A DNA stretch of 64,000 nt. Origin: CAZFQG01 sp964520785. Its GTDB lineage: Bacteria > Planctomycetota > Planctomycetia > Pirellulales > Thermoguttaceae. Position 1 is the stretch's first letter. Each line of letters begins with the position of its first letter. The stretch covers positions 1 to 64,000 of the forward strand of contig CAZFQG010000004.1 in the NCBI GenBank assembly GCA_964520785.1, given 5' to 3'. Positions 19,601-28,505 of this stretch are shown here, one piece after another. Below the pieces are notes generated by a model, which saw only the letters and a list, made by a program, of their open reading frames with translations, did not search any database and was not told the DNA's origin. A program made the position numbers and the translations under genes.

Positions 19601-20398
19601 TCATTGGTCGATGGGTCCCGTTTCTATTCCCTCCGACGGGATTTCCAGTCCGGCGATCCAGCGGATTCCGTTGAGCACGATTTTCCGGAAGTCGTCATGC
19701 TCCCAGTTCTTGTGCCAATGTCCACCGGTGAAGCCGAATCCCCTTCCCCCGTCGGGCCGCTCGATACACCACGCCAGAGTCTCCGGCATTCCCTTCCGCG
19801 CGCGGACGTGTTCGTTGCCGGAATGGGGACCGTCAGGACGGTTCCGGGTTTCCTCCGGAGGGACGGCGGTCAGCAAGTGCGTCGCGTCCGCGTCGAACCG
19901 CATGTGGTAGTACCATTCGTCTTGCAGCGAGAACGGGCGCAACCCTCTCGTAATGGGATGCTCCGGATACTCCGTGAATTCGGCCGTCCAGGTCGGGTTG
20001 ACCGACCACCATTGCTCGAAGTAACCGCCGATCCACGCACGGAGCTTATCCCCGTGTTCCCCCTTCGGAACCTCGACGGCGTAGTGTAGACAAGCTAGTC
20101 CACCGCCGCGGCGGACGAATTCCTCGATCTCTTTTGAGTACCGGATGATCGGATTCCCGCCCCCGCCGTCGGCGTAGACGACCAACGCGGCCGCGTCGTT
20201 CAGGGCGTCGGGATCAAGCCGCCCCTCGGTGAAGACCGTGGTGGAAACCTGGGGAACCGCCGATTCTAGCGCTTTCGCCAAGAGTTTGCAGCCGTCCGAA
20301 TGGGCGTGCGTTCCCGGACCGTGGCTGTCCCTTCCGGCGAGGAAGACGATTTTTGGGTGGGATTGCTCCGTTCTCGCGGCGGCCGAGTCGCTATCTAG
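19601..20398 (-). CDS. ThuA-like domain, no start codon of its own (probable frameshift extension)
   Basis: ThuA (trehalose-utilisation, glutamine-amidotransferase-like) domain: KIVFLAGRDSHGPGTHAH, YADGGGGNP, GGGLACLHYAVEVP, DEWYYHM and GFGFTGGHWHKNW are all typical of exported planctomycete/verrucomicrobial ThuA proteins. The conserved N-terminal strand begins about 15 codons after 20398. From there back to the upstream gene the frame contains no ATG, GTG, TTG or CTG codon. A TTG at 20281 would discard the conserved SHGPG region. The frame runs open into the upstream DUF1080 gene, whose stop is preceded by a slippery A-run. The domain is therefore probably made as a C-terminal extension of that exported protein, which would also explain the missing signal peptide. 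Confidence 0.75.
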   Translation of the reverse strand, partial: LDSDSAAARTEQSHPKIVFLAGRDSHGPGTHAHSDGCKLLAKALESAVPQVSTTVFTEGRLDPDALNDAAALVVYADGGGGNPIIRYSKEIEEFVRRGGGLACLHYAVEVPKGEHGDKLRAWIGGYFEQWWSVNPTWTAEFTEYPEHPITRGLRPFSLQDEWYYHMRFDADATHLLTAVPPEETRNRPDGPHSGNEHVRARKGMPETLAWCIERPDGGRGFGFTGGHWHKNWEHDDFRKIVLNGIRWIAGLEIPSEGIETGPIDQ

Positions 20399-21132
20399 TT
20401 TTTTTTTGACGCCTCGCCCAGGTGTTTCAGGCGGACGTCGCGAAATTGGACTTTCATCGCGGGTCCGGCGTGGAGTTGGAACGCGATGATGCCCTTGTCC
20501 CGCCGCATCGAGGTGTCCTCGTCGACGACGTCGACCATCACCTTGCCGTTGATCTTGTGGACGATGTGATGCCCCTTCGCGATAATCGTGAACTCGTTCC
20601 AGTCGCCCGCCTTGATGTGGGACTGCAGTTCGTCCGCGTCTCCGACCGATCCGACGACCTTCGGCTTGTGATCGTCGCCGATGACGACCTTCTCGCCGCG
20701 ATTGGCCAGGATTCCGCGGTATCGCTCGCCGTAGAGAATGCCATTGTAGGGGCCTTCAGCGACGATATCTCCTTGATAACCGCCAACAACCCATTTCCCC
20801 CAGTTTTCAGGCTCTTCCCAACTCCGGTACTGGACGCCCGAGTTGTGGTTGCGAATCTTATATTCGAACCGCAATTCGAAATCGCCGACTTCCCCCCCGC
20901 GCCAAATGATGAACGTATTCGGCCCCGCCATCGGTTCTTTCGTTTCACCGGTAATTGCGCCGTCTTCCACCCTCCAGAGTTTCGGATTGCCATCCCATCC
21001 GTCGAGGGTTTTTCCATCGAATATGGGCTTGAAGCCGTTTTCTTCGGCACTGGCCGAAAGAACGCATGAGGGCAAGACGACCGCGACGACGAAGCCCAAA
21101 AGGGTGATTCGGAGAAATGAATTGGCGTGCAT
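20395..21132 (-). CDS. Exported DUF1080 (3-keto-disaccharide hydrolase-like) protein
   Basis: Signal peptide (MHANSFLRITLLGFVVAVVL, cleavage after SAS-A) and one DUF1080 beta-sandwich: FKPIFDGKTLDGWDGNPKLWRVEDG, DFELRFEYKIRNHNSGVQYRS-type core, ending KGIIAFQLHAGPAMKVQFRDVRLK. DUF1080 is related to GH16/LamG-like folds, and some members hydrolyse 3-keto-glycosides. GAGAGG precedes the ATG. The gene ends SKKN-stop at an A9 run from which the ThuA frame continues; the two are likely produced as DUF1080 alone plus a DUF1080-ThuA fusion. It lies in a cluster of exported carbohydrate-related genes. Confidence 0.85.
   Translation of the reverse strand: MHANSFLRITLLGFVVAVVLPSCVLSASAEENGFKPIFDGKTLDGWDGNPKLWRVEDGAITGETKEPMAGPNTFIIWRGGEVGDFELRFEYKIRNHNSGVQYRSWEEPENWGKWVVGGYQGDIVAEGPYNGILYGERYRGILANRGEKVVIGDDHKPKVVGSVGDADELQSHIKAGDWNEFTIIAKGHHIVHKINGKVMVDVVDEDTSMRRDKGIIAFQLHAGPAMKVQFRDVRLKHLGEASKKN
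20398..20404 (-). promoter_or_regulatory. Candidate -1 frameshift site, A AAA AAC before UAG
   Basis: Read on the minus strand, the DUF1080 gene ends GCG TCA AAA AAA AAC TAG. The last seven bases before the stop are A AAA AAC, the canonical X XXY YYZ heptamer, within an A9 run (20399-20407). A -1 slip yields CTA GAT AGC and continues in the ThuA frame. A GC-rich segment with CTCG/CGAG pairing begins about 9 bases downstream. Transcriptional slippage adding one A would have the same effect; a sequencing error in the A-run is the plain alternative. Confidence 0.6.
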
Positions 21133-21358
21133 CGAAAAAAATCCTCTCGGGTGATGGTAGGGAAGGTGGAATGACCGTTTCGATTCAATTATAGATGATC
21201 GGTGAGTTGGAATGTAGCAGGGGCGGGGGGCCGACGCTTCGACGGCCTGGAACCCCCTCTGTAGTGCTGAATCAGGTGGCCACTGGACGATATGTGTCTT
21301 TTTCGGGAGCAGCGCGATGAGACCGAACTGGTCGCATTTCCCCCGCTTTGGCCGTCTT

Positions 21359-22777
21359 CTACCGTTGCTCCGTCGCGACTTTCCCGTCTCCCAGAATCAA
21401 CTTGTAGACTCGTAACCGACTCGGCGGGGGGATGGGGCCTTCGAAGGGACGGTCGCGGTTGACTCCTCGAGATTCCCAACGCAGGACATAACGGGACCGA
21501 TCCTCGGAGGTTCGTCCGGAATGTCCTTGGGAATCGGCCAGATCGCTCTGAACACGGACGAGCATCCCGGGAAACGTGCTGGTCTTTCGCGTAATCTCCG
21601 GCGGCATCCGCGGTTCGGTCGGTTGGACCGGCCGGAGTTGTTTGAGGGTCTCCTCGTCGAGTTCGAACAGCCCTCCTTCCTCGGGATTACGATAGTGTTG
21701 GACGAGCCGCCCCAACGCGTCGACCTGGACCGGCCCGACGGAGACCTCGAACCCGATACAACCGCCTCCACTGAATTCCCAACGGTAGTCCCAATCGGTC
21801 GTTCTGTAGATCGCCCAGCCCTTCTCCTCCAGCCAGGCATTGTAGATTTGCGTTTTTCCTTCGGCGTCGTATTTGTGATACGAGAGGACGCCCCGCCCTT
21901 CCTTGTCGAATCCGATTTTCGTGTTGCCGTTGATCAATCCCCCCTTGACTGGAACGGGATCGACGATCTCGGCCGTGTCCAAGGTCATGGGCAGCTCAAG
22001 CGGAGTTCCGTCGCTTTTCGTCCAGTGAGTGAGATCATCCGTCCTCGCGTAGGAGAGATCGTGATTCGTCGCGCAGTCGGGCGTGTCGCGCCAGACCCAT
22101 ACCATGTGATACGTCCCTTTCGCGTCGCGCACCGGACCGACGTAATAGGCATTGCGTTTCCCCTCGCCGGAAAAGACCGGCGTGTCGATGAGCCGCCGCC
22201 ATGCTCGCGTGGTTTCATCGTAGACATTCCAAAGCCGCATTCCGTTTCCGCTGCCGCCGTCACGGTAGATATAGATGAGTTCGCCGTCGTTCCCGTACAA
22301 GAAGTGCGGGTAGGTACATCGTTTCTCGTGGTCGCCAACCATGCTCGTGAATTGCGTAAGCGTCGAGACGTCGCCCGGCGTCGTCGTGCGGAAGTAGATC
22401 AGCGGGACGCAGTGCATGTTGCCGCTGACATGCAGGTTGCCGTCGCGGTCCAGGGCCATCGTCACGCTATTGTGGCTGTCCCAGCCGACCGATGTGGGGA
22501 GTTTTTTGATTTGCCACTCGTCACTTCCCAGAGCCCGCGACGCGACGGACATGCGTCTGTCGGCGTCGTAGTAGGCCACGTACTGGCGGTCCTCCGCGGT
22601 AAGAAGCGACATCCCAACGCGATGTCCGGACCAAACCGGTTCCACTTCAAACATCTCGGCGATTCTCCAGGTCTCCCGCTCCGGTTCAGCGGCGAGGCAT
22701 GACGCGTTGGCCGAGGACAAATAGAGGAATACCGTCAGGACGGCGGGCAGCAAGGGAAATTGATAGGGCATGATCAT
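21359..22777 (-). CDS. Exported BNR_4-type beta-propeller protein
   Basis: Signal peptide (MIMPYQFPLLPAVLTVFLYL, cleavage near CLA) followed by a propeller of the BNR_4 type: SGHRVGMSLLTAEDRQYVAYYDADRRM, GWDSHNSVTMALDRDGNLHVSGN, CTYPHFLYGNDGELIYIYRDGGSGNG and HDLSYARTDDLTHW-type blades. The BNR_4 superfamily includes polysaccharide lyases of families PL24/PL25 (ulvan lyases) and many uncharacterised proteins, so a lyase or glycan-binding role is possible but unproven. Two ATGs (22777, 22771) can start it; neither has a strong ribosome binding site. It is divergent from the exported protein at 22935. Confidence 0.72.
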   Translation of the reverse strand: MIMPYQFPLLPAVLTVFLYLSSANASCLAAEPERETWRIAEMFEVEPVWSGHRVGMSLLTAEDRQYVAYYDADRRMSVASRALGSDEWQIKKLPTSVGWDSHNSVTMALDRDGNLHVSGNMHCVPLIYFRTTTPGDVSTLTQFTSMVGDHEKRCTYPHFLYGNDGELIYIYRDGGSGNGMRLWNVYDETTRAWRRLIDTPVFSGEGKRNAYYVGPVRDAKGTYHMVWVWRDTPDCATNHDLSYARTDDLTHWTKSDGTPLELPMTLDTAEIVDPVPVKGGLINGNTKIGFDKEGRGVLSYHKYDAEGKTQIYNAWLEEKGWAIYRTTDWDYRWEFSGGGCIGFEVSVGPVQVDALGRLVQHYRNPEEGGLFELDEETLKQLRPVQPTEPRMPPEITRKTSTFPGMLVRVQSDLADSQGHSGRTSEDRSRYVLRWESRGVNRDRPFEGPIPPPSRLRVYKLILGDGKVATEQR

Positions 22778-22934
22778 TCTCGGGTCAGCGAGAGGGGAAG
22801 GATTGAGATTCACTCCGATTCTAGACGATTCAAGGCCCGCATGCAAGAATGGGATCGCTTGCATCTTTCCGGACAAGCGAGTATCGTGAAAGCGTATCGC
22901 AAATCCTCACACCTCGGCATCGCATTTACCTGCC

Positions 22935-24275
22935 ATGATTCCCGCCTTCCTCCTGTGTCTGTGCATCAGTTCCGCCCCGCCCGAGACGGACATGAGCTAC
23001 CTCGACAATGGCCAAATCCGCCTCGGGGTCGATCTTTCCATCGGCGGTTCCATCACTTACCTGGCCGATTCCGGACGCGGCGAAAACGTCATCAACAGCC
23101 ACGATTGGGGACGCCAGGTCCAGATGTCCTTCTACAGCGGTCCCGTTCCCTTCGAGCCGGAAGGAAAGACCGTCCACCCGCAGTGGAAATTCCTGGGGTG
23201 GAACCCCATCCAGTCGGGCGACTGTTTCGGAAACCGCTCTCGGCTCCTTGAGCATAAGAACGACGGCAAGGAAATCTACGTCCGGTGCATTCCCATGCAC
23301 TGGCCCGCGAAGGAGGTTCCCGCCCAGTGTACGTTCGAATCGTGGTTGCGACTGGAGGGTCGCACGGTTCGGGTTCGAAGCAGGCTCAACAATGCGCGAC
23401 AGGACAAGACGCAGTACCCGGGCCGAGGGCAAGAGCAGCCCGCGGTCTACACGAACGGGCCGTACCACCGCCTGTTCACCTACGACGGCGACGCCCCGTT
23501 CTCGGGAAAGGAACTCAGAGAAATCCGCAACGACAACCCGAACCCCGAGGTCGGCGGAATCGGCATCCGCTGGGCGCACTGGCAGGCGACCGAAAAGTGG
23601 GCCGCCCTGGTCAACGACGATCTGTGGGGGCTCGGAGTCTGGAGCGAGGGACCGGTCCAGTTCTGCGGCGGCTTTTTCGGCCGGCGCGGGGCCGGAGGTC
23701 CGAAGGACGCCGCCACCGGTTACATCGCTCCTCTGGGCCGCGAAATTCTCGATCACGACATTCAATACGAGTACCGCTACACGCTCATTCTCGATTCCCT
23801 CGAGAACATCCGCCGGTTCGTTTACGCCCAAACCGAGCGCCCCGCCCCCCCGCGGTATGCGTTCGATAGCGGCCGCGGCGGCTGGATATATCACGGCGCT
23901 TGCGATACGGGGCTTCCCATTCGCCACGGCCTCGAAGTCATCGCCGACGGGCCGCAAATGCAGCTCCTCGGCCCGGACACGTTCTGGCAGGCCGAAGCGT
24001 CGCATGTCCTGCGGATCGAGGCGTCGCTCCAAGCGCCGGAGCGTCCCCAGGAAATTCAGGGCCGCTTGTACTGGAAGACCCTGGCGGAGAATAGTTTCGG
24101 TCCGAAACGCAGCCTGTCTCTTACGCTTCGAAATGACGGTGCCGTCCACGAATATGAAGTTCCGCTGGGAGCGGCTTCGGGTTACGAGGGACCGATCACG
24201 GGCCTCCGTCTCGATCCGATCACTCCTTCCCAAATGGGGGATCGATTCCACTTGAAGGCGCTCCGAGTCGAGTGA
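22935..24275 (+). CDS. Exported protein of unknown function, carbohydrate-related context
   Basis: 446 aa with a short hydrophobic N-terminus (MIPAFLLCLCISSAPP). The body begins YLDNGQIRLGVDLSIGGSITYLAD, which resembles the start of galactose-mutarotase-like or glycoside-hydrolase supersandwich domains. It contains GYIAPLGREILDHDIQYEYRY, a form found in planctomycete hypothetical proteins. The C-terminal part (from about residue 310, YAFDSGRGGWIYHGACDTG) looks like a second beta-sandwich, possibly carbohydrate-binding. No catalytic motif can be named. It is divergent from the BNR_4 gene and could share its regulation. Confidence 0.6.
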   Translation: MIPAFLLCLCISSAPPETDMSYLDNGQIRLGVDLSIGGSITYLADSGRGENVINSHDWGRQVQMSFYSGPVPFEPEGKTVHPQWKFLGWNPIQSGDCFGNRSRLLEHKNDGKEIYVRCIPMHWPAKEVPAQCTFESWLRLEGRTVRVRSRLNNARQDKTQYPGRGQEQPAVYTNGPYHRLFTYDGDAPFSGKELREIRNDNPNPEVGGIGIRWAHWQATEKWAALVNDDLWGLGVWSEGPVQFCGGFFGRRGAGGPKDAATGYIAPLGREILDHDIQYEYRYTLILDSLENIRRFVYAQTERPAPPRYAFDSGRGGWIYHGACDTGLPIRHGLEVIADGPQMQLLGPDTFWQAEASHVLRIEASLQAPERPQEIQGRLYWKTLAENSFGPKRSLSLTLRNDGAVHEYEVPLGAASGYEGPITGLRLDPITPSQMGDRFHLKALRVE

Positions 24276-24506
24276 TTTCTTCGTCAACGTCTTTCGTGCA
24301 TTGTTAAACGCGACTTCTTGGCTTGGCTTGCCTATTATTCCCCAAACCAAGAAATGCCCGTCTTGCCGACGGCCGACGACGCGGCAGCCCTCCTCCGTGA
24401 AAACCACGTCTTTCTCAAGCGAAATTCGCGCCGGCGAAAAGGGAGAACGTTGAAGGAGCCGGTATCTGACGCTGGTTGTGCTCCTTTGTACTCCTCCGGG
24501 AGACCC

Positions 24507-25652
24507 CTAATCGGGAACCGACGTTTCCTCGGGCTTTTCGGGCTGTCTTGCTCCATCACGGTCCGGACCCAACCACCTCGCCGGCTCTTCCCCGTACACG
24601 TTGTCTTTCACCCATGTCTTCTCGCCCGCTCGCACCGCTTGTTCGGCTCGGGCGTGTTTGGCGAACCAATTGTGGTGGATATCGCACCTTTCCTGGGGCA
24701 CGCCGCGAATGGCGACGGCCGTCGTGGGGGCCTGGAACGTGTTGTTGTGGATTTCGATGCGCGTTCCCGCGATGGTCGTTCCGTCCTTGCGGTCGCGACC
24801 GCCATGCATGTCGAAACAGTGGCTCAGCGACTCCCCGCATTCCACGTTGTGCCGGGCCGTATAGCCGCAGCCGGGCCGGCCCGTGCCGGCGATCGAATGG
24901 CGATTCCAGTCGAACAGGTTGTATTCGATCACCGAGGTCGCCTCGACGTGGGAGACGCCGTAGCCCAGGCCGTTGTGCTGGCAGTGGTGGATATAGTTGT
25001 GGTGGATATGATGCCCCTCGCCTGCGCGGAGAAAAACCCCGGCGTGGGCGAACGCCGATATCTCGCAATTGTCCACCTCGAGCCGCGAATACTCGGTAGC
25101 GATGCCCTTGGAGACGGGGAACTTGTAATAATACCCATGTCCACCGCCCCCTTTCGCGAATGCGCGGCGGTGATGATCGAGGTAACGTTTGGGATTGGGT
25201 CCGCGAATGCGCAGTCCCGTGACGCGAACGTTCGGCCCGGAGGCGCGGATCATCACGGGCGTTTTCAACGCGTCGCTCGTCAAGATCGCCCCTTTCGATC
25301 CGTTGTTTCCCCGTTCGCCGGCCAGCGTTACCCCCTCCGGAACCTGAAGTACCAGGTTTTCGATGTAGATCCGCGCTGTGAGGTCGATCTCCGTTTCGCC
25401 GGGGATGAAAACGACCTGCCCCGGTTTCGCGTTCTCCAGCGCTTCCAAAAGGCCGTCGAGATCAATCGCGACGAAATCCCCCTCCTTCACGATTGAGCCG
25501 TAGCCTTCTCCACCCCCGATCGGCCCGCGTTCGTCCGGTTTGGCGCCATGGACGACGCCATCGATCTCGATCCATGGGGCGCATCGGAGGCGGAAGAAGC
25601 GGATGCCGGGCAGAATACGGCGGTGAGGACGGCGAACGTGATCGTGGACCAT
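24507..25652 (-). CDS. Right-handed parallel beta-helix protein
   Basis: A pectate-lyase-like beta-helix is indicated by repeated short strands ending in N/D and G. Examples are VPEGVTLAGERGNNGSKGAIL, VRVTGLRIRGPN, SRLEVDNCEISAFAHAGVFLR, GHHIHHNYIHHCQHNGLGYG, TARHNVECGESLSHCFDMHGG and RIEIHNNTFQAPTTAVAIRG. The HHIHHN and HHNWF elements are frequent in this fold. No signal peptide is visible at either candidate start (ATG 25652, or an upstream TTG at 25691). It may therefore be cytoplasmic, or the true N-terminus may have been lost. It could be a polysaccharide lyase or epimerase; substrate unknown. Confidence 0.7.
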   Translation of the reverse strand: MVHDHVRRPHRRILPGIRFFRLRCAPWIEIDGVVHGAKPDERGPIGGGEGYGSIVKEGDFVAIDLDGLLEALENAKPGQVVFIPGETEIDLTARIYIENLVLQVPEGVTLAGERGNNGSKGAILTSDALKTPVMIRASGPNVRVTGLRIRGPNPKRYLDHHRRAFAKGGGGHGYYYKFPVSKGIATEYSRLEVDNCEISAFAHAGVFLRAGEGHHIHHNYIHHCQHNGLGYGVSHVEATSVIEYNLFDWNRHSIAGTGRPGCGYTARHNVECGESLSHCFDMHGGRDRKDGTTIAGTRIEIHNNTFQAPTTAVAIRGVPQERCDIHHNWFAKHARAEQAVRAGEKTWVKDNVYGEEPARWLGPDRDGARQPEKPEETSVPD

Positions 25653-25826
25653 CTCATGGGCTTTCTCTAAATCGGGGTAACTGGGCTGCAAGTAATCCGG
25701 GGCCCAGCGTCGATTTTACCCGATCCCGAGCCGCCAAGGAAAGAGGGGAAGCCCGGTCGAGCCGGAAGTCCGAAAGTCGGCTGCGTTGGGTCCCTGGAGG
25801 CAATCCCCGGATTGTTGGAGCATCCG

Positions 25827-26519
25827 TCAGAGCGATGGTCCATGACGAAGGGGGCTGCCCCCGGGCCTCCGCCATCCTAATAACACGGATGTCCCCAAGA
25901 GGAAGAGAAGGAACGCCGTGGTCGGTTCCGGGATGATGACAAGCGATATGTCGTCCAAGGCGAAATCGTTGCCGACGCGCACCGTCGACAAGTCGCGAAT
26001 CACGAACTCTCCCGGACCGCTGGTAACCGCGGTGAACGTGGCGCTGAACCGGCGCCAGTCGGGAACGGTTTGCGTCAATTCGAGCGTTCCAAGAGGCATT
26101 CCGGCGACTTCGAAAGCAAGGGTCGCCGGACTGGTGGGATACACGCTGGTCGCCCACGCGGAGAACTCGTAGATAATCCCCTCGGAGAACGGAAACTCCT
26201 GGCGCCACACCGCGGCGGCCGAATCGCCGGCGCCGTTGGCCAAGAGCATCTTGCCGTGTCCGGTCGTGTGATCCCCCATGGATGTCCACTTGCTGTGAAC
26301 CTCCTTCGGGTTTGTCCAGACTGTGTATTGCCCTTCGAGGATGTTCTCCGCGCCGGGAGGGACGACGTACGCGTAGTCCGACGAAAAGCCGGTGTTGCCG
26401 TCCTCGAAATCTCCGTTGACAATCCAATCCGCCACGGCGGGTCGCGGTGACAGCGGGGATGCCGGCGCGAGAAAGAAGATGACCCCAACTACGATCAGAG
26501 CGCGAGGAAACGGCACCAT
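25827..26519 (-). CDS. PEP-CTERM sorted exported protein
   Basis: 230-residue exported protein. Signal peptide MVPFPRALIVVGVIFFLAPA, then a beta-sandwich starting WIVNGDFEDGNTGF (the N-G-D-F-E start common to planctomycete carbohydrate-binding-like modules). It ends in a PEP-CTERM signal: IIPEPTTAFLLFLLGTSVLL followed by WRRPGG and 11 more residues. The ATG at 26519 has AGGAGGAG about 5 bases upstream, and a near-consensus promoter lies a further ~90 bases upstream. Expected to be anchored or processed by an exosortase elsewhere in the genome. Ligand unknown. Confidence 0.82.
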   Translation of the reverse strand: MVPFPRALIVVGVIFFLAPASPLSPRPAVADWIVNGDFEDGNTGFSSDYAYVVPPGAENILEGQYTVWTNPKEVHSKWTSMGDHTTGHGKMLLANGAGDSAAAVWRQEFPFSEGIIYEFSAWATSVYPTSPATLAFEVAGMPLGTLELTQTVPDWRRFSATFTAVTSGPGEFVIRDLSTVRVGNDFALDDISLVIIPEPTTAFLLFLLGTSVLLGWRRPGGSPLRHGPSL

Positions 26520-26610
26520 GATTCTCCTCCTCATCGGAAGTTCAATGCAACCAGAAACGCTCCGGCCAGTCGACGCCGGACAACCGTACAACCCGATCCT
26601 TCCAGGCCGC

Positions 26611-26639
26611 ATTATCCCATGGTTTCCGGATTTTGTCAA
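26611..26639 (-). promoter_or_regulatory. Promoter for the PEP-CTERM gene
   Basis: On the minus strand TTGACA and GATAAT are separated by exactly 17 bases. The expected start point (~26604) gives a leader of about 85 bases before the ATG at 26519. Confidence 0.65.
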
Positions 26640-26920
26640 GGATAAACCCGAAAAACTGTAAGTACTAGCACTATCATGGGGTGGTCGATACACCCGATTG
26701 AGGACTTGGATACGCGGGTTGGCCGGCGCGAGAGTGCGGGATCGATCGAACAGCTCGTCGAGAATCCTCGGCGCAGCCAAGGCCCGTCCGGACGGACGGC
26801 CCGAAATCCGCCCGAACCCAAATAATCCTTCCCCCACCCGCGAGCGACCCTCCCCTACGGAACCTGAAAGTTCCCCCTCCCGCGAACCATCCCCCGGACC
26901 CGGAGAGTCGAGGGAATCCG

Positions 26921-26949
26921 TTGACTCCGGTTTGCCGACCGGTCATAAT
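26921..26949 (+). promoter_or_regulatory. Promoter for the FG-GAP gene
   Basis: TTGACT and CATAAT with a 17-base spacer; the leader to the ATG at 27099 would be about 140 bases. Confidence 0.55.
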
Positions 26950-27098
26950 CGAGTTCACGTCGGCAACGGTTTCCGGCGCCGGGCCCGTCAGGCTCGGAGG
27001 AATGTTACCGAGCGGTAGGGTTGCGCGCGCCCCCGGCGTGGAATCCCCCCGATCCCGCCTTTTTTCCGAATTTCACGCCGTCTTGGAGAGAATTACCA

Positions 27099-28463
27099 AT
27101 GCGACTCGCGAAAATCCTGCTTCTGAGCGCCCTCTCATTTTCATTTCATGCTTTCGCCCCGGCATGGGCCGAGGAGACGCCTCTCCAGGAGGGGCACGAG
27201 CCGTTTCGCGCGGATGTTCGCGGCCTTCCGTCGGACGAACCGCCGGTGGTTTCCGCCTGGCGGAGAGTGCCCATTGACCCCGAATACGGCGGGATGTTCG
27301 TGCTGGCCGGGGACATTGACGGCGACCACGAGGTGGAGATCGTCGCGGCGAGGAACGTCAATGTCGGAGACGACCATTATACTTCGGCGTTGAGCGTTCA
27401 GAAGTTGGACGGTTCCGTGCTGTGGCGATGGGGCGATCCGAAGATCGGACGCAAAAACCTGCACCACGACGTGGCGTGCCAGATTCACGACGTCGACAAC
27501 GACGGGAAGCCGGAGGTGGTCGTGGCCGCGGACCGGGAGGTCGTTATTCTGGACGGGGTTACCGGCACGGTCAAGACGCGATTTCCCATTCCGGAGCATG
27601 CCAGTGACTGCGTTACGTTCGCCGATCTGCGAGGCAGAGGGTACCGTGGGGAGATTCTCGTGAAAACCCGGTACACGCGGATCTGGGCGTATTCCTCCGG
27701 CGGCGAGCTTCTCTGGAGCGTCGAAGAGCCCGGCGGATACCGCACGGCGCACCAACCGTACCCGGTCGATCTCGACGGCGATGGCCGTGAAGAGATACTT
27801 GCCGGATACGCCGCCCTCAACCCCGACGGTTCGCTGCGATGGGTCTTTGAACTGGAAGACGGCAAGAGGAACGGAGGCCACGCCGATTGCTGGCGGGTCG
27901 TCCGCGTCGCGGAGGACCCGAAAGATACGCGATTGATCATGACGATGTGCGGCGGAGACGCCTTGGTCATGACCGACGGCGAGGGGAAGCTCGTTTGGAA
28001 ACGGACCGGCCATCATTACGAATCGGTCGATGTGGGAGAGGTCCGTCCCGACGTGCGGGGGCTGGAACTCGTCGTCGACGTGGACCACCTGCGGGTGCCG
28101 GAGAAACCGCTGTGCGTTTTTGCGGAGGACGGAACGCTCCTGGGCCGGTACATCACGGACGGCACCCGGCACCATGCGCTCCTGGACTGGAACCGCGACG
28201 GCGTCCAAGAGGTGGCTTCCGCCCGCACCAGGCGTCTTTTCGACGGAAGCGGAAGCCGCGTGGTTACGTTGGATATTCCCCGGGACGAGAGACCCTACGA
28301 CGTTCAAGGGGGCGACTTCACCGGCGACGGCGGCGACGACGTATTCGTCGTGACGACGCGGGATGAAGACATCTTCGCCTACATCTTTACGTTCCAAGAG
28401 CCACCCCCCATCAGCCGGCGCTCGCGGCCGACGGGTTCCGGCGTCAACTTCACGTTCTATTGA
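27099..28463 (+). CDS. Exported FG-GAP/VCBS-type beta-propeller protein
   Basis: 454 aa with signal peptide MRLAKILLLSALSFSFHAFA (cleavage before EETP). The rest is a propeller with calcium-binding-like D-x-D-x-D-G blades: GDIDGDHEVEIVAARN, DVDNDGKPEVVVAADR, DLDGDGREEILAGYA, DWNRDGVQEVASA and GDFTGDGGDDVFVVT. Such repeats occur in integrin-like FG-GAP proteins and in rhamnogalacturonan lyases of family PL11, to which the overall look is similar; no catalytic residues could be confirmed. GGAG lies 10 bases before the ATG. It is convergent with the ATP synthase operon. Confidence 0.7.
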   Translation: MRLAKILLLSALSFSFHAFAPAWAEETPLQEGHEPFRADVRGLPSDEPPVVSAWRRVPIDPEYGGMFVLAGDIDGDHEVEIVAARNVNVGDDHYTSALSVQKLDGSVLWRWGDPKIGRKNLHHDVACQIHDVDNDGKPEVVVAADREVVILDGVTGTVKTRFPIPEHASDCVTFADLRGRGYRGEILVKTRYTRIWAYSSGGELLWSVEEPGGYRTAHQPYPVDLDGDGREEILAGYAALNPDGSLRWVFELEDGKRNGGHADCWRVVRVAEDPKDTRLIMTMCGGDALVMTDGEGKLVWKRTGHHYESVDVGEVRPDVRGLELVVDVDHLRVPEKPLCVFAEDGTLLGRYITDGTRHHALLDWNRDGVQEVASARTRRLFDGSGSRVVTLDIPRDERPYDVQGGDFTGDGGDDVFVVTTRDEDIFAYIFTFQEPPPISRRSRPTGSGVNFTFY

Positions 28464-28505
28464 GACGCGCGACCGCCTGGCGGACGGGCGAGAGGGGAAC
28501 CGTGC

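Larger units (their letters stand above)
26520..27098. other. 579-bp divergent gap with two promoters, no gene seen
   Basis: The gap separates the divergent PEP-CTERM and FG-GAP genes. It holds one promoter for each direction (next two entries). The middle part (about 26660-26910) contains GC-rich open stretches but no ribosome-binding-site/start combination or RNA structure that could be supported. Confidence 0.6.
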
